64,000 nucleotides of DNA from Pseudomonas indica NBRC 103045 (GTDB lineage Bacteria > Pseudomonadota > Gammaproteobacteria > Pseudomonadales > Pseudomonadaceae), in NCBI RefSeq assembly GCF_002091635.1, contig NZ_BDAC01000002.1:186001-250000 (forward strand), in the 5' to 3' direction. The position numbers were made by a program, and so were the translations under genes. Shown here in pieces: positions 34,973 to 43,690 of this stretch; the stretch's first letter is position 1; each line of letters starts with the position of its first letter. The notes beneath the pieces are model-generated. The model was not told where the DNA came from. It ran no database searches and worked only from the letters and a program-made list of their open reading frames with translations.

Positions 34973-36049
34973 ATGGCTGATTTACCGATCGATGACCTTA
35001 ACGTTGCCTCCAACGAGACCCTGATCACGCCGGAGCAGCTCAAGCGTGAAATCCCGCTCACCGAGGCAGCCCGCCGCACCGTGGCCCATGGCCGCGAGGT
35101 GATTCGCAACATTCTCGACGGCAAGGACCACCGCCTGTTCGTGGTGGTAGGCCCCTGCTCTATCCATGACATCAAGGCAGCGCACGAATACGCCGAGCGC
35201 CTCAAGGTCCTGGCCGCCGAAGTGTCCGATAGCCTGTTCCTGGTGATGCGCGTGTATTTCGAAAAGCCGCGGACCACCGTAGGCTGGAAAGGCCTGATCA
35301 ACGACCCCTACCTGGACGACTCGTTCAAGATCCAGGACGGCCTGCACATCGGCCGCCAACTTCTGCGCGACTTGGCCGAAATGGGCCTGCCGACCGCCAC
35401 CGAAGCCCTCGACCCGATCTCCCCGCAATACCTGCAGGACCTGATCAGCTGGTCGGCCATCGGCGCACGCACCACCGAATCCCAGACCCACCGCGAAATG
35501 GCGTCCGGTCTCTCCTCCGCCGTCGGCTTCAAGAATGGCACCGACGGCAGCCTGACCGTGGCGATCAACGCCCTGCAGTCGGTTTCCAGCCCGCACCGTT
35601 TCCTCGGCATCAACCAGGAAGGCGGCGTCTCCATCGTCACCACCAAGGGCAACCCCTATGGCCACGTGGTACTGCGCGGCGGCAACGGCAAGCCGAACTA
35701 CGACTCGGTCAGTGTCGCAGTCTGCGAACAGGAGCTGACCAAGGCCGGTATTCGCCCGAACGTCATGGTCGACTGCAGCCACGCCAACTCCAACAAGGAC
35801 CCGGCTCTGCAGCCGCTGGTCATGGACAACGTGGCCAACCAGATTCTCGAAGGCAATCAGTCCATCGTCGGCCTGATGGTGGAAAGCCACCTGGGCTGGG
35901 GCAATCAGCCGATTCCCAAGGATCTGTGCAACCTCAAGTACGGCGTGTCGATCACCGATGCCTGTATCGACTGGGATACCACCGAGAAGACCCTGCTTGG
36001 CATGCACGCCAAGCTCAAGGATGTCCTGCCCAAGCGCCATCGCAGCTAA
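34973..36049 (+). CDS. 3-deoxy-7-phosphoheptulonate (DAHP) synthase, class I
   Basis: DAHP synthase joins PEP and erythrose-4-phosphate in the first step of the shikimate pathway. The 358 residues from ATG 34973 (MADLPIDDLNV) match the usual length; an ATG four codons upstream (34961) is possible but has a poorer site. Family motifs are FVVVGPCSIHD, MRVYFEKPRTTVGWKGL, TTESQTHREMASGL and PNVMVDCSHANSNKDP. This class I enzyme is normally feedback-inhibited by one aromatic amino acid; which one cannot be read with confidence. A perfect terminator follows. Confidence 0.93.
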   Translation: MADLPIDDLNVASNETLITPEQLKREIPLTEAARRTVAHGREVIRNILDGKDHRLFVVVGPCSIHDIKAAHEYAERLKVLAAEVSDSLFLVMRVYFEKPRTTVGWKGLINDPYLDDSFKIQDGLHIGRQLLRDLAEMGLPTATEALDPISPQYLQDLISWSAIGARTTESQTHREMASGLSSAVGFKNGTDGSLTVAINALQSVSSPHRFLGINQEGGVSIVTTKGNPYGHVVLRGGNGKPNYDSVSVAVCEQELTKAGIRPNVMVDCSHANSNKDPALQPLVMDNVANQILEGNQSIVGLMVESHLGWGNQPIPKDLCNLKYGVSITDACIDWDTTEKTLLGMHAKLKDVLPKRHRS

Positions 36050-36062
36050 GTTCGCTGAAACG

Positions 36063-36090
36063 AAAAACGCCGGGCAATGCCCGGCGTTTT
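36063..36090. terminator. Bidirectional terminator after DAHP synthase
   Basis: AAAACGCCGGGCA pairs with TGCCCGGCGTTTT across a very short loop, giving a perfect stem with an A-tract on the left and a T-tract on the right. It lies between the convergent stops of the DAHP synthase and GNAT genes and should work in both directions. Confidence 0.9.
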
Positions 36091-36106
36091 CATTTCCAAC
36101 CTCGTT

Positions 36107-36388
36107 TCAGCTCTTGGCCAGGTGACGCTGGCGCCGCTCGAGATAACGCTCCACATAGGAGCACGACGGAATCACGGTATACCCCATACGCTCCGCATAC
36201 CCCAGCGCATGCTCGGTCAGGGCTGCGGCGATACCACGGCCACGCAAGGCGTTTGGCACGAACGTGCGATAAATGTCCAACGTCTGTTTCCCCAGATCCA
36301 TATAGGCCAGGTACGCTCGGTGACCCTCGACAGTGGTCTCGAACTGATGACCGACCAGGTCATGGTGAATGGACAACGCCTCGCTCAT
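36107..36388 (-). CDS. Small GNAT-family N-acetyltransferase
   Basis: The 93-residue protein is a minimal GNAT domain (YjdJ/Gtn-like size). FVPNALRGRGIAAALTEHAL is the acetyl-CoA loop (RGRGIA), and YTVIPSCSYVERYLER is the C-terminal strand-helix. The substrate is unknown. It lies 19 bp after the gene upstream on the same strand, so the two are probably co-transcribed. Confidence 0.82.
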   Translation of the reverse strand: MSEALSIHHDLVGHQFETTVEGHRAYLAYMDLGKQTLDIYRTFVPNALRGRGIAAALTEHALGYAERMGYTVIPSCSYVERYLERRQRHLAKS

Positions 36389-36407
36389 TACTTCTCCTCA
36401 ACGATGC

Positions 36408-37679
36408 TCAGAACAGCACCCGCACCTTATCTATCTTTTCCAGACGAAGAAACATCTCCGCCGATCCCGTGCCAAATTGGACACTGAGGAACGCCTTGCC
36501 GTTCTCCACCTTGTGCAACACACCTTGGTAGTAGGCACCATCATAGGTTATGAATTGCAATCGCTTCCCAGCATATTCCGGCAAACTGGCCACGCTGACA
36601 AATTCATATTGCGGCGTGCTCGGGCGAGACGCATCCGCCGGTCGATCGGCGACCACCAACTCATCGGCCCGTTGGGGCTTGCGCGCATGCGGGTCGACCC
36701 AGGCGAAACCGATCGGTTCGACCACCTGCTGATTGACCAGTAACGTCGGCCTCAACATGCTCAGCACATCCTTCGCCTCGAAGAACTGCAAGCCATCCCA
36801 GGTCATGCCCTCACTGGGATTCAGTTCCAGACGCAGCGACTGCGGATCCTTCAAATAACCGGCATAGGCGTCCAGGAGCGGCTGGTCCAGCCCGATACGC
36901 TGGCTGCGCAACACACGATCGAACTGCTCGACCGCCGTCTTGAGGTAGACCTCGCTACTCTGCCCCATCTTGCCTGCACAGTACTCCTGTACCTTGCGCT
37001 GATACTGGTTGTCGTTCAATTCGAACGTGACACTCGAAAGATGCGGCGGATTGACGCGCAGATCACCCGGCTTCTCGGACATGTTCGAGAGTCCCAGGCT
37101 CAGCCGCAGTTCGCCCATGTCGCGCATGTCAGCCGTCATATTGAATGTCAGCTTCTGTGCACCAGGCTGGAACAGGTAGGAAAACTCGGCGTCGGTCTCG
37201 AACGTCCGGTAGCCCATGTCGAGCAATTCGCCGGTACCGATGTAGCGAACCTTGCCGCAGGCTACCTCGCTCATGGCAGTGAATACACTGCGCTCGGGCG
37301 GCGTATCGTACAACTGCTGCATGAAAGGCCCATGGACCTCCAGCTCGATTCCCTTGAACTTGACGGCCATTTGCTCGGGAAACTTGCCTTCGCCCAGCCG
37401 CTCCTTGAAGCGAAGCAATTCACCCAGGCCGTTGAACTTCAACTCAGCATGAGCGACCCGCACGCTATCGCGGAGCGCAGGCACGTTGATCTCGATCTTT
37501 TCCAGCCCGACCCGCCCATCGAACGACGAGGTGATGCCGCCGTAGCGGATATCCATAAAAGGTGAGAGCTGCTGGACGGCATCATTCACGATGCTGCGAA
37601 CCGACAACCACAACGACAACTTGATCAACAGGGCGACGGCAATAGCCATCACCAAGCCCCACTTGATGATCTTCGACAT
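36408..37679 (-). CDS. Hypothetical protein with N-terminal membrane anchor
   Basis: I do not recognise a family. The 423-residue protein has one N-terminal transmembrane segment (about residues 7-27, WGLVMAIAVALLIKLSLWL) and a long probable periplasmic domain of alternating beta strands. The pattern IRYGGITSSFDGRVGLEKIEI resembles AsmA/DUF945-type proteins whose repeated beta strands build an envelope domain, but this is a loose resemblance. A segment rich in acidic and basic residues and a poorly conserved proline linker (near residue 350) precede a small C-terminal domain. It is followed by the GNAT gene. Confidence 0.6.
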   Translation of the reverse strand: MSKIIKWGLVMAIAVALLIKLSLWLSVRSIVNDAVQQLSPFMDIRYGGITSSFDGRVGLEKIEINVPALRDSVRVAHAELKFNGLGELLRFKERLGEGKFPEQMAVKFKGIELEVHGPFMQQLYDTPPERSVFTAMSEVACGKVRYIGTGELLDMGYRTFETDAEFSYLFQPGAQKLTFNMTADMRDMGELRLSLGLSNMSEKPGDLRVNPPHLSSVTFELNDNQYQRKVQEYCAGKMGQSSEVYLKTAVEQFDRVLRSQRIGLDQPLLDAYAGYLKDPQSLRLELNPSEGMTWDGLQFFEAKDVLSMLRPTLLVNQQVVEPIGFAWVDPHARKPQRADELVVADRPADASRPSTPQYEFVSVASLPEYAGKRLQFITYDGAYYQGVLHKVENGKAFLSVQFGTGSAEMFLRLEKIDKVRVLF

Positions 37680-37967
37680 GCGAGCGTCCTTGAACTTGTA
37701 ATGATTTATCCGGATGGGCTGAAGACGCCAGCTTATCAGGCTGGCACCTGGCCAGTCACCAGCGGCGAGATGAGAGACCGGAACGTCCCCAGACGGTAAA
37801 AAGCGCCTGGCTTACTTGCACTTCTCTACCGCCACGCGTGCCTCCGAACGGACTAAGAGTTCCCCTCGGCGCACACTTAATTGGATGTTTTTTATACAAA
37901 AGAGCGACAACTTCCTTACCTTTCCCCGCCAACCCTAAAAAAAGATGTCTCTCTTGCATGGAGTCAG

Positions 37968-37995
37968 TTTACTTACTACAAGTTATGAGTACTAT
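37968..37995 (+). promoter_or_regulatory. Predicted sigma-70 promoter of oprI
   Basis: TTTACT (37968-37973) and TACTAT (37990-37995) are separated by 16 bp in the AT-rich part of the 383-bp gap (37680-38062) upstream of oprI. The start of transcription would fall near 38002. The rest of that gap shows no gene. Confidence 0.45.
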
Positions 37996-38006
37996 GTAGG
38001 CCGGCT

Positions 38007-38028
38007 AATTTCCCAGGCTTGGGAAATT
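38007..38028 (+). promoter_or_regulatory. 5'-UTR hairpin of oprI
   Basis: AATTTCCCA pairs perfectly with TGGGAAATT across a GGCT tetraloop, 35 bp upstream of the oprI start codon and, by the predicted promoter, right at the 5' end of the mRNA. Hairpins in that place often stabilise abundant lipoprotein mRNAs. Confidence 0.6.
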
Positions 38029-38062
38029 GCTTTATATGGAAGTCCACCTTAAGGGGAACACG

Positions 38063-38314
38063 ATGAACAACGTTCTGAAATTCTCTGCTCTGGCCCTGGC
38101 CGCCGTTCTGGCCACTGGTTGCAGCAGCATGTCCAAAGAAACCGAAGCACGTCTGACCGCTACCGAAGACGCTGCTGCCCGCGCTCAAGCTCGTGCTGAC
38201 GAAGCCTACCGCAAGGCCGACGAAGCTCTGGCCGCTGCTCAGAAGGCTCAGCAGACCGCTGACGAAGCCAATGAGCGCGCTCTGCGCATGCTGGAAAAAG
38301 CCAGCCGCAAGTAA
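38063..38314 (+). CDS. oprI: Major outer-membrane lipoprotein OprI
   Basis: OprI is the Pseudomonas counterpart of Braun's lipoprotein: abundant, lipid-anchored, partly attached to peptidoglycan. The 83-residue protein has a lipoprotein signal peptide with lipobox LATGCSS (Cys20), then a heptad-patterned alpha helix rich in Ala, Glu and Lys ([20 protein letters not shown]), ending in ASRK with the terminal Lys that links to peptidoglycan. The start ATG at 38063 has an AAGGGGA site; an upstream in-frame ATG at 38027 is not used. Strong terminator follows. Confidence 0.97.
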   Translation: MNNVLKFSALALAAVLATGCSSMSKETEARLTATEDAAARAQARADEAYRKADEALAAAQKAQQTADEANERALRMLEKASRK

Positions 38315-38328
38315 TAGCCCCCGGGCTG

Positions 38329-38357
38329 AAAAAGCCGACCTTCGGGTCGGCTTTTTT
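38329..38357 (+). terminator. Rho-independent terminator of oprI
   Basis: AAAAAGCCGACC and GGTCGGCTTTTTT form a stem around a TTCG loop, 14 bp after the oprI stop. This is a textbook intrinsic terminator, as expected for a highly expressed short gene. Confidence 0.95.
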
Positions 38358-38383
38358 ATTGCCTGTCGATTTACAACCGGCCA

Positions 38384-38422
38384 TAAAAAACCCGCCGGGC
38401 GTTGCCGCGCGGCGGGTCTTTT
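38384..38422 (-). terminator. Terminator of the L,D-transpeptidase gene
   Basis: ACCCGCC and GGCGGGT enclose a GC-rich loop, with AAAAAA on the left (U-tract for the minus-strand transcript) and TCTTTTG on the right. It lies 12 bp past the stop of the transpeptidase gene. Confidence 0.8.
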
Positions 38423-38434
38423 GTTTCCTGTCGA

Positions 38435-39391
38435 TCAGAGTTCGACGGAAGCACTGCTAGCGACCGACGAGACGGGCACCGCGATCTCCACCGGCAAGCC
38501 GTCCTCAGCCGCTACCACTTCCCGAACCACTTCCCAATCCAGGTTCAGGTTGTTGGCCAATTCCTCGCGTTTGAGCAGGGCATTGATCACCGCCGTGTGC
38601 TTGTCCACGACGGAGGGCTGCCCCTGATCGTCCAGCGGAGCATGCGCCTCGAGATAGACCTTGTTGTTACTGATCCCGAACTTGTAGGGCTCGTTGATGA
38701 TGCGTACAGGCGTGCCCACCGGCACCATCCCGGCCAGTTGCAGCACATTGTTGTTGAGCATGCGGAAGCAACCGTGGCTGACGCGCATGCCGATACCGAA
38801 TTTCTTGTTCGAGCCGTGAATCAGGTAACCGGAGACCCCGAGGGAGAACTTGAACGGCCCGAGCGGGTTGTCCGGGCCTGGCGGCACTACCGTCGGCAAC
38901 GGATCGCCGTCCGCTGCGTGCTCCTCGCGAATGGACTTGGGCGGATACCAAGCCGGATTCGGGGTCTTGGCCGTGATCTTGGTGTTGGCGATCGGCGAAC
39001 CCCAACCTTCCCGGCCAATGCCCAGCGGGTAGGTATAAACCACGTCCCTGCCTTTCGGGAAATAATACAGCCGGTACTCGGCCAGATTGATCACGATGCC
39101 TTCACGCGGGCCCGGCGGCAGGATGTAACGGGTCGGCAGGATGATTTCGGTGCCCTCGCCCGGCAGCCAGGGATCGACCCCCGGGTTGGCGGCGACCATC
39201 TCCAGATAGCCCAGGTCGTTAGCCTGGCCGATATCGGCGAAGGTATCTTCGTATTTCGCCTTGATGACCTGGATTTGACCGACGATGTCCTCGCCCGGCG
39301 GTGGCAACGGCAGCTCCAGGGCTGCGACGGGTCCCGTCGCGAACAATGCAGCGAGCGACAGAGAGCAGGCGAAGGAGGCACGCGACAACAT
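38435..39391 (-). CDS. L,D-transpeptidase (YkuD family) with LysM-like domain
   Basis: L,D-transpeptidases form 3-3 peptidoglycan links or attach lipoproteins to peptidoglycan. The 318-residue protein starts at the ATG at 39391 (AAGGAAA site) with a signal peptide (ACSLSLAALFATGPVAA). A LysM-like region (residues 45-80) is followed by the YkuD core, with HGSNKKFGIGMRVSHGCFRM holding the catalytic His and Cys (SHGCxRM). It is convergent with oprI, whose C-terminal lysine is the kind of residue such enzymes attach, so OprI anchoring is a natural hypothesis. Confidence 0.92.
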   Translation of the reverse strand: MLSRASFACSLSLAALFATGPVAALELPLPPPGEDIVGQIQVIKAKYEDTFADIGQANDLGYLEMVAANPGVDPWLPGEGTEIILPTRYILPPGPREGIVINLAEYRLYYFPKGRDVVYTYPLGIGREGWGSPIANTKITAKTPNPAWYPPKSIREEHAADGDPLPTVVPPGPDNPLGPFKFSLGVSGYLIHGSNKKFGIGMRVSHGCFRMLNNNVLQLAGMVPVGTPVRIINEPYKFGISNNKVYLEAHAPLDDQGQPSVVDKHTAVINALLKREELANNLNLDWEVVREVVAAEDGLPVEIAVPVSSVASSASVEL

Positions 39392-39476
39392 CCAGATTTC
39401 CTTGGCAAGGCTGATTTGTGAAGGAATCGAAATTGTACACTGCCGCGAGACGTACCGGGAGCACTCCCACGTCGGA

Positions 39477-39746
39477 CTACATCGGCGCCTCGCCACGACG
39501 CTGGGCCTCAAGAACCTGGCGGCAGGCCGGACACAGCCGGCGATCCTGCAGACTCGCCCTGTCCACCCCCAGCCAGCGTGGTTGCGCCGGTAACAATCCG
39601 CCACACAATGTCCGATCGGCGTAGCCGCCCAGTTCGAGCTGGCGCGCCACCAGATGCAGGCGCGCCTCTCGGCAGGCGAACAAGTCCAACTGTTCGTCCG
39701 GCTCGATCAATCGATAGGCGAATAAAGACCAGGCGGGACGCGGCAT
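39477..39746 (-). CDS. Small cysteine-containing hypothetical protein
   Basis: The 89-residue protein has FACREARLHLVARQL, TLCGGLLP and RLCPACRQVLEAQ. Four cysteines in this spacing suggest a zinc-ribbon or treble-clef-like fold. There is no signal peptide. It lies between the transpeptidase and tesA genes on the same strand, with 85 and 56 bp gaps. No function can be assigned. Confidence 0.65.
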   Translation of the reverse strand: MPRPAWSLFAYRLIEPDEQLDLFACREARLHLVARQLELGGYADRTLCGGLLPAQPRWLGVDRASLQDRRLCPACRQVLEAQRRGEAPM

Positions 39747-39802
39747 CGAGGGCTCCAGGGCGGGGGCGCCACCTTAGCGGAAAGGCTTTCGACGGAAAAG
39801 CC

Positions 39803-40408
39803 TCAGAGCAGCGGCTCCAGCGTCGGCCAGACATTTTCGAGCAGACGGGACTGGGCGGCGACCGAGGGGTGGATGCCATCGGGCTGCATCATGCCTTCGA
39901 CGCCGCCAACCCCCTCCAGGAAGAACGGCACCAGAGGTATCTGCTTTTCCTCGGCCAGATCGACGTAGACCTGAGAAAAGACCTTCGTATAGCGTGCACC
40001 GTAGTTCGGTGGCAGGCGCATCCCCAACAGCACGGCCCGCGCGCCTGTCGCCTGCACCCGCTCGATCATCGCCGCAAGATTCTGTTGCAATTGCCCTGGT
40101 GGCATTCCGCGCAACCCATCGTTGCCGCCCAGTTCGATGATCACCAGCCCGGGTCGATGCTCCGCAAGCAGCGCCGGCAGCCGCGCCAAGCCACCTGCGC
40201 TGGTGTCGCCACTGACCGATGCATTGATCACCCGGTGCTCGAAACCGCGCTCCCGGAGCCGCTCGTCGAGCTTGCGGACCCAGCCCTGGCTGGTTTCCAG
40301 GCCCAAAGCGGCGCTGATACTATCGCCGACGACCAGCAGCGTGTCCGCGGCCGCCCCCAGGCTCCAGAGCGACAGCAGCAATGCACCTCTCACCCACCAC
40401 GCACGCAT
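39803..40408 (-). CDS. tesA: Arylesterase / lysophospholipase TesA (SGNH hydrolase)
   Basis: TesA is a multifunctional esterase/lysophospholipase/thioesterase of the periplasm. The 201 residues carry a signal peptide (GALLLSLWSLGAAA), block I GDSISAALG with the nucleophile Ser, block III ELGGNDGLRG and block V DGIHPS with the catalytic Asp and His. The ATG at 40408 is preceded by a GGAGA site that lies on top of the ABC gene's start region. It is divergent from the ABC transporter with just 10 bp between start codons. Confidence 0.94.
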   Translation of the reverse strand: MRAWWVRGALLLSLWSLGAAADTLLVVGDSISAALGLETSQGWVRKLDERLRERGFEHRVINASVSGDTSAGGLARLPALLAEHRPGLVIIELGGNDGLRGMPPGQLQQNLAAMIERVQATGARAVLLGMRLPPNYGARYTKVFSQVYVDLAEEKQIPLVPFFLEGVGGVEGMMQPDGIHPSVAAQSRLLENVWPTLEPLL

Positions 40409-40418
40409 CGGATTCTCC

Positions 40419-41102
40419 ATGAACCAAAGCATTCTCAGTGCGCGGAACCTTAACAAAGTGGTTCCCAGCGCGGAAGGCGAGCTGACCATCCTCCATGACC
40501 TCTGCCTCGAGCTGAATCGCGGCGACAGCCTGGCCATCGTCGGCAGCTCCGGGTCGGGAAAATCGACCCTGCTCGGCCTGCTCGCCGGCCTCGATGTACC
40601 CAGCGGTGGCAGTGTTTCCCTGGCCGGCCGCGACCTCGGCAGCCTGGACGAGGACCAGCGTGCCCGCGTCCGTGCCGAGCATGTCGGTTTCGTTTTCCAG
40701 TCCTTTCAGTTGCTCGACAGCCTCAGCGCCCTGGAGAACGTCATGCTGCCGCTGGAACTGGACGGCCGCCCCGACGCCCGCGAGCGAGCCAGCGAACTGC
40801 TCCGCCGGGTCGGTCTCGAGCAGCGTCTGTCGCACTACCCGCGCCAGCTCTCCGGGGGCGAGCAGCAGCGCGTCGCCATCGCCCGCGCCTTCGCCGCCGA
40901 GCCGGATGTTCTGTTCGCCGACGAGCCCACTGGGAACCTGGACAGCCATACCGGCGAGCGCATCAGCGACCTGCTCTTCGAGCTGAACCACGAGCGCGGC
41001 ACCACCCTCGTCCTGGTCACGCACGACGAGCGTCTCGCCCATCGCTGCCACCGTCTGATCCGCCTGGAAGGCGGCCATCTGGTCGATCACGTGGAGCCCT
41101 GA
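40419..41102 (+). CDS. ABC transporter ATP-binding protein (LolD/MacB/YbbA type)
   Basis: The 227-residue ATPase has Walker A GSSGSGKST, signature LSGGEQQRVAIARAFA, Walker B VLFADEPTGNLD and H-loop VLVTHDERLA. Its length and the DEPTGNLD sequence mark the LolD/MacB/YbbA group. The start is at 40419; longer in-frame extensions run through tesA and are spurious. It overlaps the permease gene by one base (TGATG). YbbA-type pairs adjoin tesA in many proteobacteria and are thought to act in membrane protein or lipid export. Confidence 0.92.
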   Translation: MNQSILSARNLNKVVPSAEGELTILHDLCLELNRGDSLAIVGSSGSGKSTLLGLLAGLDVPSGGSVSLAGRDLGSLDEDQRARVRAEHVGFVFQSFQLLDSLSALENVMLPLELDGRPDARERASELLRRVGLEQRLSHYPRQLSGGEQQRVAIARAFAAEPDVLFADEPTGNLDSHTGERISDLLFELNHERGTTLVLVTHDERLAHRCHRLIRLEGGHLVDHVEP

Positions 41103-43606
41103 TGAACGGCCTGCCACTGTCCCGCCTGTGCTTGCTCGCCGCGCGCCAGTTGATTCGCGATACCCGCGCTGGCGAAATGCGCGTGCTGTTCTTCGCCCTG
41201 TTGGTCGCAGTGGCAGCCAGCACCGCCATCGGCTATTTCAGCGCCCGCTTGAACGGCGCCATGCTGATGCGGGCAACCGAATTCCTCGGGGCCGACCTGC
41301 TGCTCAGCGGCAGCTCTCTGGCACGGCCCGAGCAGATAGAAGCGGGCCAGCGGCTCGGCCTGGACCACGCACAGGTCGTCGAGTTTTCCAGCGTGATCGC
41401 TACGGATGAGGGCATCCAGCTATCCAGTGTGAAGGCGGCGGATGACGCCTATCCCCTGCGAGGCCAATTGAAGAGCGCCCCCGAACCCTACCAGCCCGAG
41501 GAACCCGGCGAAGGACCACGCCCCGGCGAAGCCTGGGCCGAGGCCCGCCTGTTCGCGGCGCTGAACCTGAAGGTCGGCGACACCATCGAGATCGGCGAAA
41601 AGCCACTGCGTCTGAGCCGGGTCTTGACCTACGAGCCGGATCGCGCCGGCGATTTCTACAGCCTGACACCTCGTGTACTGATGCACCTGGACGACTTGGC
41701 GGCCACCGGCGTGGTCCAGCCGGGCAGCCGGGTCCGCTACAAGGAACTCTGGCGAGGCACTCCCGAAGCCCTGGCAGCCTATCGCGAAGCGGTGAAGCCC
41801 GGGCTGGCAGCCAACCAGCGCCTGGAGGACGCTCGCGACGGTAATCGCCAGATCGGCGGTGCCCTGGGACGGGCCGAGCGCTACCTGAATCTCGCCAGCC
41901 TGGCCGCGGTCCTGTTGGCCGGTGTCGCCGTAGCCCTCTCCGCCAGCCGCTTCGCCAGCCGGCGATTCGACGCCAGCGCCCTGCTCCGTTGCCTCGGCCT
42001 CTCGCGTCGAGAAGCACTTGGCCTCTATGGCCTGCAGTTGGCACTCATCGGGCTGATCGCAAGCGCCTGCGGAGCCCTGCTCGGCTGGCTGGCCCAGTAC
42101 GGCCTGTTCTATCTGCTTCGCGACCTGCTACCCGCCGACGTACCGGCCGGCGGCCTGCTTCCCGCCGTCGTCGGAATCGCCACTGGACTGGTCGCCCTTG
42201 GCGGCTTCGCCTTGCCGCCCCTGGCCGCCCTGGGCCGGGTACCGCCGCTGCGTGTCCTGCGCCGCGACGTGCTGCCGGTGCCACCGAGCACTTGGCTGGT
42301 CTACGGTACCGCCCTGCTCGCCCTCGGCCTGATCATGTGGCGCCTGAGCCTGGACCTGCCGCTGACCTTCGCCCTGCTCGGCGGTGGCCTCGTCGCCACG
42401 CTGATTCTCGGCGGTGGTCTACTGTTCGGTCTGCAGAGTCTGCGGCGCCTGCTCAAGCGTGCCGCACTGCCATGGCGTCTCGGGCTCGGCCAGTTGTTGC
42501 GTCACCCACTGGCAGCGGCGGGGCAATCCCTGGCCTTCGGCCTGATCCTGCTGGCTATGTCGCTGATCGTCCTGCTACGCAGCGAATTGCTGGACACCTG
42601 GCAGGACCAGTTGCCGGAGAACGCACCCAACCACTTCGCGCTCAACGTGCTGCCGGCCGACAAGGATGCCTTCGCCGCGCGCCTGAGCGAGATGTCCCCC
42701 CACCCGGCACCGCTCTATCCCGTCGTGCCGGGACGCCTGATCGCAATCAACGGCGAACCCGTCAAGGACCTCGTCAGCAAGGACTCCCGAGGCGAACGGG
42801 CGATCCGTCGCGACCTCAGTCTGACCTGGGCGGCCGAGCTGCCCGGCGACAATCGCCTCAGCGCCGGTAGCTGGTGGAATACCGCCCATGCCAGCGAGCT
42901 GCCCGGCGTCTCCGTGGAAAGCGAGCTGGCCGAAAGCCTCAAGCTCGAGCTGGGCGACCGGCTCAGCTTCAGCGTCGGCGGCCTGACCCGCGACGCCCAG
43001 GTCACCAGCCTGCGCGATGTGGAGTGGGACAGCTTCCAGCCGAACTTCTACATGGTCTTCGAACCGGGAACCCTACAGGACCTGCCGGCGACCTACTTGA
43101 CCAGCTTCTACCTGCCACCCCGCCACGAGCGCGAACTGGTCGAACTGGCCCGGGCTTTCCCGGCCGTCACCCTGTTGCAGGTGGATGCGCTGCTGGCGCA
43201 ACTGCGCAGCATCCTCACCCAGGTGACGTTGGCGATCGAGTACGTGCTGCTGTTCGTGCTCGCCGCGGGACTGGCCGTGCTCTTCGCCGGCCTGCAAGCC
43301 ACCCTGGATGAGCGCATCCGCCAAGGCGCCCTGCTGCGCGCCTTGGGCGCCGAGCGCGCCCTTCTGGTCAAGGCGCGCCGAGCCGAGTTCGCCCTGCTCG
43401 GCGCGGCCAGCGGTCTGCTGGCCGCGCTGGGCTGCGAATTGATCAGCGCCCTGCTCTATCGCTATGCCTTCGACCTGAACTGGCAGCCGCATCCCTGGCT
43501 GTTGCTGTTGCCCCTGGTAGGAGCCCTGCTGATCGGCGGCGCTGGCGTGCTCGGCACCCGTCGTGCCTTGAATGCCAGTCCACTGACGGTCCTGCGCGAA
43601 GGCTGA
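41102..43606 (+). CDS. FtsX-family ABC permease (YbbP-like)
   Basis: The 834-residue integral membrane protein has one N-terminal helix (VLFFALLVAVAASTAIGY), a large periplasmic domain, and two FtsX/MacB permease blocks: helices at about residues 260-425 and again near 715-820 (ends at ALNASPLTVLREG). This is the YbbP arrangement of ten helices in four-plus-four-plus-two. It is coupled to the ATPase gene. The substrate is unknown. Confidence 0.9.
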   Translation: MNGLPLSRLCLLAARQLIRDTRAGEMRVLFFALLVAVAASTAIGYFSARLNGAMLMRATEFLGADLLLSGSSLARPEQIEAGQRLGLDHAQVVEFSSVIATDEGIQLSSVKAADDAYPLRGQLKSAPEPYQPEEPGEGPRPGEAWAEARLFAALNLKVGDTIEIGEKPLRLSRVLTYEPDRAGDFYSLTPRVLMHLDDLAATGVVQPGSRVRYKELWRGTPEALAAYREAVKPGLAANQRLEDARDGNRQIGGALGRAERYLNLASLAAVLLAGVAVALSASRFASRRFDASALLRCLGLSRREALGLYGLQLALIGLIASACGALLGWLAQYGLFYLLRDLLPADVPAGGLLPAVVGIATGLVALGGFALPPLAALGRVPPLRVLRRDVLPVPPSTWLVYGTALLALGLIMWRLSLDLPLTFALLGGGLVATLILGGGLLFGLQSLRRLLKRAALPWRLGLGQLLRHPLAAAGQSLAFGLILLAMSLIVLLRSELLDTWQDQLPENAPNHFALNVLPADKDAFAARLSEMSPHPAPLYPVVPGRLIAINGEPVKDLVSKDSRGERAIRRDLSLTWAAELPGDNRLSAGSWWNTAHASELPGVSVESELAESLKLELGDRLSFSVGGLTRDAQVTSLRDVEWDSFQPNFYMVFEPGTLQDLPATYLTSFYLPPRHERELVELARAFPAVTLLQVDALLAQLRSILTQVTLAIEYVLLFVLAAGLAVLFAGLQATLDERIRQGALLRALGAERALLVKARRAEFALLGAASGLLAALGCELISALLYRYAFDLNWQPHPWLLLLPLVGALLIGGAGVLGTRRALNASPLTVLREG

Positions 43607-43690
43607 TAAGCCTCTCGCGCCTGATAGTTCAAGATCGGGCCGGGTTTGGTTACCCTTCCTCTCCGATTTCCTTTCCGTCATTCGCAAGCC

